Positions 1-4,817 of a DNA stretch of 7,101 nucleotides are shown here, in pieces. The notes under the pieces are model-generated. The model did no database searches. It was not told the DNA's origin and saw nothing but the letters and a program-made list of their open reading frames with translations. The translations under genes and the position numbers were made by a program. Source of the stretch: Solirubrobacteraceae bacterium (lineage in GTDB: Bacteria > Actinomycetota > Thermoleophilia > Solirubrobacterales > Solirubrobacteraceae); assembly GCA_025928415.1 (NCBI GenBank), contig JAICJK010000123.1:1-7101 (forward strand), written 5' to 3'. Within the stretch, counting starts at the first letter, position 1. Each line of letters begins with the position of its first letter.

Positions 1-450
1 GAGCGCGCGCTGGAGCGCGGCGAGCGGCGCGAGCGGGCGGGCCGCGCGGAGGTCCGCGAGCGCTTCGGGCTGCCCGAGCGGATGCTCGACCGGCTGGCCG
101 AGCTCGGCGTGCTGACGCCCGACGAGCGCGGCTACGACGCCGACGACGTCCAGATCCTGCAGGCCATGGCGCGCTTCCGGGCCGGCGGCTTCGACGAGGC
201 GCTCGGCTTCACCGTCTACGAGACGCTGCGCTACCAGCAGGCGCTGCAGCCGCTCGTCCAGGAGGAGGTCCGCGCGCTGCTCGACCGCCTCGCCGGCGAG
301 GTCGAGCCCGAGCGCGCGGCGGAGATCATCGCCGCGGGCGCCGAGCCGCTGCGCGACCTCATCGGCGCGATGCACGCCAAGCTGCTGCTCGCCGAGCTGC
401 GCCGCCAGCGCGGCGAGCACGAGCCGCAGGGCGAGCTGCGCAGCGCCTGA
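1..450 (+). CDS. MerR-family transcriptional regulator, C-terminal part (5' truncated by window edge)
   Basis: The frame is open from base 1 to the TGA at 448-450, so the true start lies upstream; the ATG at 82 is internal. The visible 149 residues begin with a charged Arg/Glu-rich helix. A winged-helix-like block follows: a VRERFGLPERMLDRL helix pair, the ELGVLTPDERGY wing, then DDVQILQAMARFRAGGFDEALGF. This matches the MerR pattern in which a 'xxLGLLxP...Y...D' wing precedes a helix ending in a 'GF/GY' turn. A mostly helical C-terminal region follows, probably for dimerisation or effector sensing. In related actinobacterial proteins, as I recall them, such a block is a second, degenerate MerR-like unit after an N-terminal DNA-binding domain; that N-terminal domain would be off the window. 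The ligand and target are unknown. The next gene is convergent, so this gene ends its transcription unit here. Confidence 0.6.
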   Translation, partial: ERALERGERRERAGRAEVRERFGLPERMLDRLAELGVLTPDERGYDADDVQILQAMARFRAGGFDEALGFTVYETLRYQQALQPLVQEEVRALLDRLAGEVEPERAAEIIAAGAEPLRDLIGAMHAKLLLAELRRQRGEHEPQGELRSA

Positions 451-518
451 GCCGCGCCGCACGCGCCTGCGAGCACGCAGCGTGGCCGCGCCGCCCCGGG
501 CGTCTGCGCCGACGGCGC

Positions 519-1265
519 CTACGGCGTGTGGAGCTGGCAGGCGAAGATCGCCTGCTGGGAGGGCGTGCGGTAGCTCGCGTGCACGAACCGCGCCAGGTCG
601 GCGCGCTGGAGGGACAGCAGGTGCGCGGCCTGCGCGCGCGTCGTCGCCTGCGTGGCCACGGCCCGCCGGGCCCGCGCCGCGAAGAACGCGTCCAGCCGGG
701 CGCTGAGGCGGGCGGCCGGCAGCCTGCCGTGGGCGGCGATCCGCTGCGGGCTCATGCCCGCGTCGCGCAGGGCGCGGAAGCGCGCCGGGGACATCCCGAA
801 GACCTTCGGCGCCGCGGCGGGCAGCGCGGAGGTGTGGAACATGTGGAACAGCAGGTGCCGGGCGAGGTGCGGCTGCGTGAGCGTGTCGCGGGCGTGGCGG
901 CGCAGCAGGCGGAACGTCGCGGGGGAGACGTGCCCGCGCCGCGGCGCCACGAGCGCGCCCGCGAGGCGGTCGACGTCGCGCCGGCCGCGCCGCCGCGCCA
1001 GGTCGGCCAGCGAGCGGCGGTCGTCGAGCCAGTGCGAGAGCTCCTCGCGGTTGGTGTGCAGCAGTGCGTCCAGGCGCGACTCGTCGTAGGGCAGCCAGCT
1101 CGACATGACCCACTCGGCGCTGGGCAGCCAGTCGGCGCGGGCGCCGCGCGGGGCGTGGGAGTCGGTGGCGAGGGCGTCGGAGGGCGCGGCCGACAGCGCC
1201 CCGGCCGCGAGGGCCAGCGCGGCCAGCGACGCGAGCAACGGGCGCAGGAAGGCGGTCATGCCCAT
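519..1265 (-). CDS. Exported protein of unknown function with N-terminal signal peptide
   Basis: I do not recognise a named family. From the ATG at 1265 the product is about 248 residues. The N-terminus is a classical Sec signal: a short n-region with one Arg, a hydrophobic core near residues 10-27 (LLASLAALALAAGALSA), and an Ala-x-Ala cleavage site near residue 33 (ALA before TDS). The mature part is Arg/His-rich and helical. Residues 85-108 (SLADLARRRG...LAGALVAP) resemble the 'SLAeLAkakG...vdaLvaALv' helical motif common in exported actinobacterial proteins. There is one cysteine, near the C-terminus (FACQLHTP). Start choice is uncertain. ATG 1259 would also give an intact signal peptide. 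GTG 1280 has a GGAAGG four bases upstream, and GTG 1298 opens the frame. The DUF2804 gene lies 66 bp upstream on the same strand, so co-transcription is possible. The TAG at 519-521 ends the gene, convergent with the MerR-type gene. Confidence 0.6.
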   Translation of the reverse strand: MGMTAFLRPLLASLAALALAAGALSAAPSDALATDSHAPRGARADWLPSAEWVMSSWLPYDESRLDALLHTNREELSHWLDDRRSLADLARRRGRRDVDRLAGALVAPRRGHVSPATFRLLRRHARDTLTQPHLARHLLFHMFHTSALPAAAPKVFGMSPARFRALRDAGMSPQRIAAHGRLPAARLSARLDAFFAARARRAVATQATTRAQAAHLLSLQRADLARFVHASYRTPSQQAIFACQLHTP

Positions 1266-1302
1266 CACAACGGCCGGCACGCTGCCTTCCCGGGCCACCC
1301 CA

Positions 1303-1322
1303 GGGTGCGCCGCGCGCCACCC
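1303..1322 (-). terminator. Possible hairpin between DUF2804 gene and exported-protein gene
   Basis: Read on the minus strand, GGGTG(G)CGC and GCGCACCC can pair as eight base pairs with one bulged G around a GCG loop. It begins about ten bases after the DUF2804 stop codon. There is no T-run after it, so it could be an intrinsic terminator, a weak attenuator, or simply a by-product of high GC. If real, it would reduce read-through into the exported-protein gene. Confidence 0.25.
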
Positions 1323-1331
1323 CCGCCGCCC

Positions 1332-2162
1332 TCACCAGCGGGCGACGTGGCGCTCCATGACCCCGAATCCCTCCGCCAGCTCGATCCCGGCGCCGAGGCT
1401 GCCCGCCGCCGTCCCGAACGGCTGGACGTAGTCGGAGGACACGGGGCCCAGGCGGTCGTGGCGCTCGCGCACCGCCTCGGCGCGGAAGGCGAGCTCGCCG
1501 CCCTCGCGGAAGGTGAGCCGCCCGAGGTCCTCGGCGAACAGGACCGGGCGCCGGTGCGCGGGGGCGCCGTCGACCCAGACCGTGCGCTCGGAGGCGGCCG
1601 GGTCGTCGTGGACGCCGTCGACGAGGTTCCAGGCCACCGCGCGCCCGTCGGGGGTGCGGCCGACCCCCGCGGCCCAGCGCCACGCCGTCGCCCGGGCGTG
1701 GTGGCCGGCCGAGTCGTCCACGAGCCCGCGGGCGTCGACGGCGCGGGCGACGCCGTCGAGCCTGACGGTGCCCACGGCCCGGACCGGCAGCTTGCGCGTC
1801 CAGATCGCGTGACGGCCGTGGGGCGAGGTCACGGCGACGGGCTCGCCGTCGGCCTCGAGGCGCAGGTCGACCTCGACGCCGCGGTCGCGGATCCGCAGCG
1901 CCCCGCCGGGCAGCGCCACCGCGCGGGTGGGGCGCAGGTGCGTGCGCTCGCGCAGCACGCCGGCCCGGCGGTCCCACACCGCCCAGAAGGCCTGCGGCGC
2001 CGGGCCGATGCGCGCCACGCCGGCGCACAGCATGAGCTCCGGGCCGTAGACGCCGGCATAGCGCCACGCCTTGCGCGGGCGCAGGCCCCGCCACGCCGCG
2101 TACCGGGGCGCGGGCCCGGCGGCGGGCGCGCCGGTCGTGCGCCGGGGGAGCTCGGGGGTCAT
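1332..2162 (-). CDS. DUF2804 family protein
   Basis: The 276-residue product shows the pattern I associate with DUF2804. It has an N-terminal WRYAGVYGPELMLCAG block (residues 33-48), then a central block near 149-187 (DDSAGHHARATAWRWAAG, then AWNLVDGVHDDP). The C-terminal part contains SERTVWVDG, SSDYVQPFGT and AEGFGVMERH. The family's biochemical role is not established to my knowledge. The sequence looks rich in beta-strands, with alternating aromatic and charged residues, and has no signal peptide or membrane segment, so it is probably cytosolic. The ATG at 2162 has no Shine-Dalgarno but lies 7 nt after an AACAAT -10-like box, which fits leaderless translation. It is divergent from the amidase-TetR operon and shares with it a perfect palindrome at 2188-2203, so it is a likely target of that regulator. 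The exported-protein gene follows downstream. Confidence 0.8.
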   Translation of the reverse strand: MTPELPRRTTGAPAAGPAPRYAAWRGLRPRKAWRYAGVYGPELMLCAGVARIGPAPQAFWAVWDRRAGVLRERTHLRPTRAVALPGGALRIRDRGVEVDLRLEADGEPVAVTSPHGRHAIWTRKLPVRAVGTVRLDGVARAVDARGLVDDSAGHHARATAWRWAAGVGRTPDGRAVAWNLVDGVHDDPAASERTVWVDGAPAHRRPVLFAEDLGRLTFREGGELAFRAEAVRERHDRLGPVSSDYVQPFGTAAGSLGAGIELAEGFGVMERHVARW

Positions 2163-2169
2163 GCTGGCT

Positions 2170-2175
2170 ATTGTT
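2170..2175 (-). promoter_or_regulatory. Candidate -10 box (AACAAT) for the DUF2804 gene
   Basis: On the minus strand AACAAT matches TATAAT at four of six positions and ends 7 nt before the ATG at 2162. That places the predicted transcription start at or next to the start codon. No clear -35 is seen at 17 bp spacing; the palindrome at 2188-2203 occupies the -35 zone. Similar spacing at three other gene starts in the window supports the reading. Confidence 0.4.
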
Positions 2176-2187
2176 CTCGCATGTCGG

Positions 2188-2203
2188 TTGACTGACCAGT
2201 CAA
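2188..2203. promoter_or_regulatory. Perfect 16-bp palindrome, probable TetR-family operator
   Basis: The sequence TTGACTG-AC-CAGTCAA is a perfect inverted repeat of 7-bp arms around 2 bp. It lies in the 77-bp intergenic region between the divergent DUF2804 and amidase-TetR transcription units. Arm type and overall length are typical of TetR-family operators, and a TetR gene is the second gene of the adjoining operon, so autoregulation is the natural inference. The site covers the -35 zone of the minus-strand promoter. On the plus strand it overlaps a weak -10 candidate, GTCAAT (2199-2204). Its TTGACT arms also resemble -35 hexamers on both strands. Binding there could repress both directions. 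Which regulator binds is inferred, not shown. Confidence 0.65.
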
Positions 2204-2221
2204 TCGCACGCCACCAAGGGA

Positions 2222-2228
2222 GAGAGGA
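2222..2228 (+). promoter_or_regulatory. Ribosome binding site (GAGAGGA) for the amidase gene
   Basis: A purine-rich GAGAGGA lies 11 bases before the ATG at 2240, with a second GGGA at 2231-2234. This gene therefore appears to have a conventional 5' leader, unlike the divergent DUF2804 gene. The site supports the ATG at 2240 as the start. Confidence 0.5.
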
Positions 2229-2239
2229 CCGGGACGCCG

Positions 2240-3049
2240 ATGCGTGCCGCCGCCATCCAGCTCACCGCGACCGACGACGTCGCAGCCAACCGCGCCACCG
2301 CCGAGCGCCTGGTCCGCGGCGCCGCCGCCGCCGGGGCCCAGCTCGTCGTGCTGCCCGAGAAGTGGCCCGCCCTCGGTTCGGGGGAAGTGCTGCGCGGCGC
2401 CGCGCAGGGGCTCGACGGGCCGCTGGTCGCCTGGGCGCGCGCGCTCGCCGCCGAGCTGCGCATCGACCTCGTGGCCGGGTCGTTCTCCGAGCGGGTCGAG
2501 GGAGCCGACAAGCTGTCGAACACGTCCGTGCACGCCGGCCCGGACGGCGAGCTGCGCGGGGTCTACCGCAAGGTCCACCTGTTCGACGTCGAGGTCGAGG
2601 GGACGGTCTACCGCGAGTCCGAGCACGAGGCGCCCGGCGACGAGCTCGTCGTGACGCAGGCCGCGGGCGGCGTCGAGCTCGGCCTGAGCGTCTGCTACGA
2701 CGTGCGCTTCCCCGAGCTGTACCGCGCGCTGGCCGTGCGCGGCGCCCGCGTGCTGAGCATCCCCGCCGCCTTCACCCTGCCCACCACGCGCGACCACTGG
2801 GAGGTCCTCGTGCGCGCCCGGGCGATCGAGAACGCCTGCTTCGTCGTCGCGGCCAACCAGATCGGCGAGCACGCCCCCGGCCTGCGCTCCGGCGGCCGCT
2901 CGCTGATCGTGGACCCGTGGGGCATCGTGCTGGCCCAGGCGCCGGACCGCGAGGGGTTCGTCGTCGCCGACCTGGACCTCGAGGCGCAGGCGCGCATCCG
3001 CGCGACGCTGCCCGCGCTGCGCCACCGGCGCCCCGAGGTCTACGCGTGA
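2240..3049 (+). CDS. Carbon-nitrogen hydrolase, Nit1-type (deaminated glutathione amidase-like)
   Basis: This is a nitrilase-superfamily amidase of 269 residues, the normal single-domain length. The catalytic triad is visible: Glu40 in VVLPEKW, Lys111 in YRKVHLFD, and nucleophile Cys152 in SVCYDVRFPELYR. Nit1/NitFhit-branch features are strong: RKVHLFDVEV, FPELYRAL, HWEVLVRARAIENACFVVAANQ, a VDPWG strand and a C-terminal RHRRPEVYA. Nit1 enzymes hydrolyse the amide of deaminated glutathione, a metabolite-repair reaction, and relatives act on alpha-ketoglutaramate or other omega-amides. The exact substrate cannot be read from sequence, and many actinobacteria use mycothiol in place of glutathione, so a different amide is quite possible. 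There is no Fhit domain and no signal peptide, so it should be cytosolic. Its TGA overlaps the GTG start of the TetR gene, indicating translational coupling, and the palindrome upstream suggests control by that repressor. Confidence 0.85.
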   Translation: MRAAAIQLTATDDVAANRATAERLVRGAAAAGAQLVVLPEKWPALGSGEVLRGAAQGLDGPLVAWARALAAELRIDLVAGSFSERVEGADKLSNTSVHAGPDGELRGVYRKVHLFDVEVEGTVYRESEHEAPGDELVVTQAAGGVELGLSVCYDVRFPELYRALAVRGARVLSIPAAFTLPTTRDHWEVLVRARAIENACFVVAANQIGEHAPGLRSGGRSLIVDPWGIVLAQAPDREGFVVADLDLEAQARIRATLPALRHRRPEVYA

Positions 3050-3651
3050 CGGCCACGACCCGCGTGCCGGCCGCCGACCGCCGCCGCCAGATCCTCGACG
3101 CCGCGGTCCGCGTCTTCGCGCGGCAGGGCTTCCACACCTGCCGCGTGAGCGACATCGCCGACGAGGCCGGCGTCGCCTACGGCCTCGTCTACCACTACTT
3201 CCGCTCCAAGGACGAGGTGCTCGACACGCTGTTCCTCGAGCGCTGGAACGTGATGGTCGCGCTGATCGGGCAGGTCGACGAGCAGGACCTCCCGGCGCGC
3301 GACAAGCTCTACGCGATCGCGTCGTTCATCGTGGACTCCTACCGCCGCGACCCGGAGCTGATGAAGGTGATCATCGTCGAGGTGACGCGCGCCGCGAACT
3401 CGTTCGGGCGCACCCACCTCGACCAGATCCGCCTGGCCTACGACCGGATCGCCGTGATCGTGGAGAAGGGGATGGCCTCGGGCGAGTTCCGCGACGTGGT
3501 CACGCCGCAGTTCGCGGCCATGGCCTTCTACGGGGCCATCGAGCAGGTGCTCACCGGATGGATCTTCGGGATGCTCCCGACGGGCGACGAGGAGTACGAG
3601 CGGGCCAAGGGCTTCGTGATCGAGACCATCTTCGGCGGCCTCGCGGCCTGA
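3046..3651 (+). CDS. TetR/AcrR-family transcriptional regulator (FadR-like)
   Basis: The product has 201 residues, a typical TetR length. The N-terminal domain is classic: RRQILDAAVRVFARQGFHTCRVSDIADEAGV followed by the recognition helix region YGLVYHYFRSKDEVL (helix-turn-helix about residues 33-52). The C-terminal ligand-binding domain is helical, with patterns such as YRRDPELMKVIIVEVTRA, EKGMASGEFRDVV and FYGAIEQVLTGWIF. These recall acyl-CoA-responsive regulators such as Bacillus FadR, so a lipid-derived effector is possible but not shown. The start is GTG 3046, which overlaps the amidase TGA as GTGA and has a GAGG seven bases upstream (3035-3038). The longer open frame upstream is the amidase read in a wrong frame. 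The gene probably represses its own operon and the divergent DUF2804 gene through the palindrome at 2188-2203. A hairpin follows the stop. Confidence 0.92.
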   Translation: MTATTRVPAADRRRQILDAAVRVFARQGFHTCRVSDIADEAGVAYGLVYHYFRSKDEVLDTLFLERWNVMVALIGQVDEQDLPARDKLYAIASFIVDSYRRDPELMKVIIVEVTRAANSFGRTHLDQIRLAYDRIAVIVEKGMASGEFRDVVTPQFAAMAFYGAIEQVLTGWIFGMLPTGDEEYERAKGFVIETIFGGLAA

Positions 3652-3658
3652 CCGCGAC

Positions 3659-3694
3659 CGCCGCCACCGGCGGCGCGGGCCGGCGTCTTTGTTT
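3659..3694 (+). terminator. Probable intrinsic terminator after the TetR gene
   Basis: CGCCGCC (3659-3665) and GGCGGCG (3669-3675) form a perfect 7-bp stem with an ACC loop, seven bases after the TGA. A T-rich run, TCTTTGTTT (3686-3694), follows after ten GC-rich bases. The T-run is not directly adjacent to the stem, so this is an imperfect intrinsic terminator, but T-rich runs are rare in this window. Confidence 0.5.
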
Positions 3695-3714
3695 CGCACC
3701 CCCGCGGGGCCGGA

Positions 3715-3720
3715 TAGGAT
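3715..3720 (+). promoter_or_regulatory. Candidate -10 box (TAGGAT) for the membrane-protein operon
   Basis: TAGGAT fits the actinobacterial TAnnnT -10 consensus and lies nine bases before the ATG at 3730. The transcript should therefore start within a few bases of the start codon. No Shine-Dalgarno is present. A TTG-containing TTGTTT at 3689-3694 lies 20 bp upstream, too far for an ideal -35. Confidence 0.5.
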
Positions 3721-3729
3721 CACCGCCGC

Positions 3730-3864
3730 ATGGACAACGAGCTGACCAAGCGCCTCATGTGGTCGGGCCTGCTGGCCGCCCTCGGGGCGCTGGCGAGCGT
3801 CGCGACGACGAGGCTCGCGGCGACCATCTGGCGCCGCGCCTTCGACGAGGACCCGCCCGAGTGA
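3730..3864 (+). CDS. Small DUF4235-like membrane protein (44 aa)
   Basis: This short gene encodes 44 residues: a polar start (MDNELTKRLMW), one membrane helix (about residues 9-33: SGLLAALGALASVATTRLA), then IWRRAFDEDPPE. The helix-WxR-acidic-PP ending recalls the N-terminal half of DUF4235 proteins, small actinobacterial membrane proteins of unknown function often found beside Phage_holin_3_6 and DUF3618 genes. Here the second half of DUF4235 is missing, so it is either a short variant or a distinct family. The start is supported by the TAGGAT box nine bases upstream. Its TGA (3862-3864) overlaps the next gene's GTG as GTGA, indicating coupling. The gene order, membrane helix and tight spacing support a real gene. 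Confidence 0.7.
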   Translation: MDNELTKRLMWSGLLAALGALASVATTRLAATIWRRAFDEDPPE

Positions 3865-4145
3865 GCACCGATCCCCACAGCCCCACGCCCGCCGGGCCCG
3901 AGCCGGGCATCGCCGCCGCCGCCGCGCAGGCCGAGCCCGCCGCCGCGGCCCCGCCGCCCCTGCCGGGCCCGGAGCCGACGCCGACCGTCGGCGCGTCCGA
4001 CGCCTCCTACTCCCACCCGCCCGGCTCCGCCGCCCCCTCGGGCGACGGCGGCGCGGGCGTCGCCGACCGGCCGGAGGTCCTGGCCGGCGCCGCGTTCGCC
4101 GGCGGCCTGGCGGCCGCCATGATCCTCAAGCGCCTTGGCCGTTAA
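3861..4145 (+). CDS. Small Pro/Ala-rich single-pass membrane protein
   Basis: I do not recognise a named family. The 94-residue product has a disordered, low-complexity N-terminal two-thirds rich in Ala, Pro and Gly (for example AAAAAQAEPAAAAPPPLPGP). It ends in one hydrophobic segment near residues 73-89, DRPEVLAGAAFAGGLAAAMILKRLGR being split between a conserved-looking DRPEVL lead and a basic KRLGR tail. The topology suggests a C-tail anchor with the proline-rich arm on one side of the membrane. The start is GTG 3861, overlapping the preceding TGA as GTGA, with a GAGGA at 3847-3851 nine bases upstream. Upstream frame extension is only the shadow of earlier sequence. The following holin-like gene starts inside this gene's last 11 bases. 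Confidence comes from operon structure and the hydrophobic tail. Confidence 0.65.
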   Translation: MSTDPHSPTPAGPEPGIAAAAAQAEPAAAAPPPLPGPEPTPTVGASDASYSHPPGSAAPSGDGGAGVADRPEVLAGAAFAGGLAAAMILKRLGR

Positions 4146-4575
4146 CGCCCCCAAGCCCCCGGACGACCGCGAGACCGCCGCCATCGCGCAGGCGCTCCAG
4201 GACGTCTCCGAGAAGGCCCAGCTCCTCGTCCGCGAGGAGATCGAGCTGGCCAAGACCGAGGTCGCCGGCAAGGTCAAGAGCCTCGCCCGCGGCGCGATCG
4301 TCGGCATCGCGGGCGGCCTCTTCGCCGTCGTCGGGATGCTCTTCGTCCTCATCGGCTGCGCGTGGCTGATCTGGTACGAGATCTTCCCCGGGGACACGTT
4401 CTTCTGGGGCTTCTTCGTGATGGCCGCGATCCTCTTCCTGCTCGGCGGCCTGGCCGCGTTCCTCGCGCTGCGGCTGTTCAAGAAGGGCTCGCCGCCGAAG
4501 CCCGAGCTGGCCATGCAGGAGGCCCAGCGCATCCGGGCGACCGTGCAGTCCCCCGAGCCGGAGAAGACGATCTAG
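4135..4575 (+). CDS. Phage_holin_3_6 (DUF1469-type) integral membrane protein
   Basis: The 146-residue product has the typical layout of this family. An amphipathic N-terminal helix comes first (residues 15-50, with LVREEIELAKTEVAGKVK), then two membrane helices: about 54-80 (GAIVGIAGGLFAVVG... to WLIWY) and 89-112 (FFWGFFVMAAILFLLGG... to LAL). A short basic then polar tail follows. Family members are chromosomal, widespread in Actinobacteria and probably act at the cell envelope; despite the name, most are not phage lysis proteins. The start must be TTG 4135. The same frame has a stop at 4120-4122, and no ATG or GTG lies before the conserved helix. It overlaps the last 11 bases of the preceding gene and has no clear Shine-Dalgarno, so translation probably depends on coupling. 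The DUF3618 gene begins immediately after its TAG. Confidence 0.88.
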   Translation: MAVNAPKPPDDRETAAIAQALQDVSEKAQLLVREEIELAKTEVAGKVKSLARGAIVGIAGGLFAVVGMLFVLIGCAWLIWYEIFPGDTFFWGFFVMAAILFLLGGLAAFLALRLFKKGSPPKPELAMQEAQRIRATVQSPEPEKTI

Positions 4576-4806
4576 ATGGCCTCCACGCAGCGCACGCCGG
4601 AGGAGATCCGCGCCTCCATCGAGGCCAACCGCCAGGAGCTCGCCGTCTCGCTCGGCCGCCTGCGCAACGAGGTCGCCGAGATCACGGATTGGCGCAAGCA
4701 GCTCAAGGAGCACCAGAAGCAGGTGCTCATCGGCGCGGCCGTCGCCGGCTTCGTGCTGGGCGGCGGGATCGCCGGCGTCACCGGGCTGTTCCGCCGCCGG
4801 CGCTGA
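4576..4806 (+). CDS. DUF3618 family small membrane protein
   Basis: The 76-residue product begins with the DUF3618 signature RTPEEIRASIEANRQELAVSL (split: RTPEEIRASIE, then ANRQELAVSLGRL), a helical or coiled-coil region. A charged DWRKQLKEHQKQ stretch follows, then one membrane helix (about 50-71, rich in Gly and Ala) and a terminal RRRR. DUF3618 proteins occur in Actinobacteria next to Phage_holin_3_6 genes, as here; their function is unknown. They are thought of as envelope-associated. The ATG directly follows the TAG of the preceding gene with no gap, and a GGAGAAG at 4560-4566 supplies a good ribosome site. The TGA lies within an 18-bp palindrome shared with the convergent DegV gene. It is the last gene of the four-gene operon. 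Confidence 0.88.
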   Translation: MASTQRTPEEIRASIEANRQELAVSLGRLRNEVAEITDWRKQLKEHQKQVLIGAAVAGFVLGGGIAGVTGLFRRRR

Positions 4807-4817
4807 CCCGTCAGCGC
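4800..4817. terminator. Palindrome spanning both convergent stop codons, possible bidirectional terminator
   Basis: GCGCTGAC-CC-GTCAGCGC is a perfect inverted repeat with 8-bp arms. It contains the TGA of the DUF3618 gene (4804-4806) and, on the other strand, the TGA of the DegV gene (4811-4813), placed symmetrically. The genes are only four bases apart, so any terminator has to overlap them. No T-run follows in either direction, so factor-independent termination would be unusual. Confidence 0.45.

Noticed and set aside
506..518. GCGCC-GAC-GGCGC hairpin between the convergent MerR-type and exported-protein genes
   Set aside because: A five-pair stem with a three-base loop and no T-run is expected by chance in this sequence; it is too weak to call a terminator.
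528..2195. Long plus-strand open frame (555 codons) opposite the exported-protein and DUF2804 genes
   Set aside because: Its composition is Arg/Gly/Ala/Val-rich with no recognisable domain, and it is antisense to a clear DUF2804 protein; long stop-free antisense frames are normal at this GC content.
2071..3045. Upstream extension of the TetR reading frame
   Set aside because: It is the Nit1-type amidase gene read in another frame (Arg-rich, no domains); the GTG at 3046 with GAGG upstream gives a normal-length TetR protein.
3700..3709. CCCCGCGGGG palindrome upstream of the membrane-protein operon
   Set aside because: It is short, made only of G and C, and lies in the -35/-10 spacer; there is no second copy or adjacent regulator to support an operator.
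3558..3860. Upstream extension of the Pro/Ala-rich membrane-protein frame
   Set aside because: It crosses the end of the TetR gene, the terminator and the 44-aa gene in the wrong frame; GTG 3861 with GTGA overlap is the sensible start.
4135..4575. Holin-like gene as evidence of a prophage or lysis cassette
   Set aside because: Phage_holin_3_6 proteins are widespread chromosomal proteins in Actinobacteria, and there is no endolysin, structural or integrase gene nearby.
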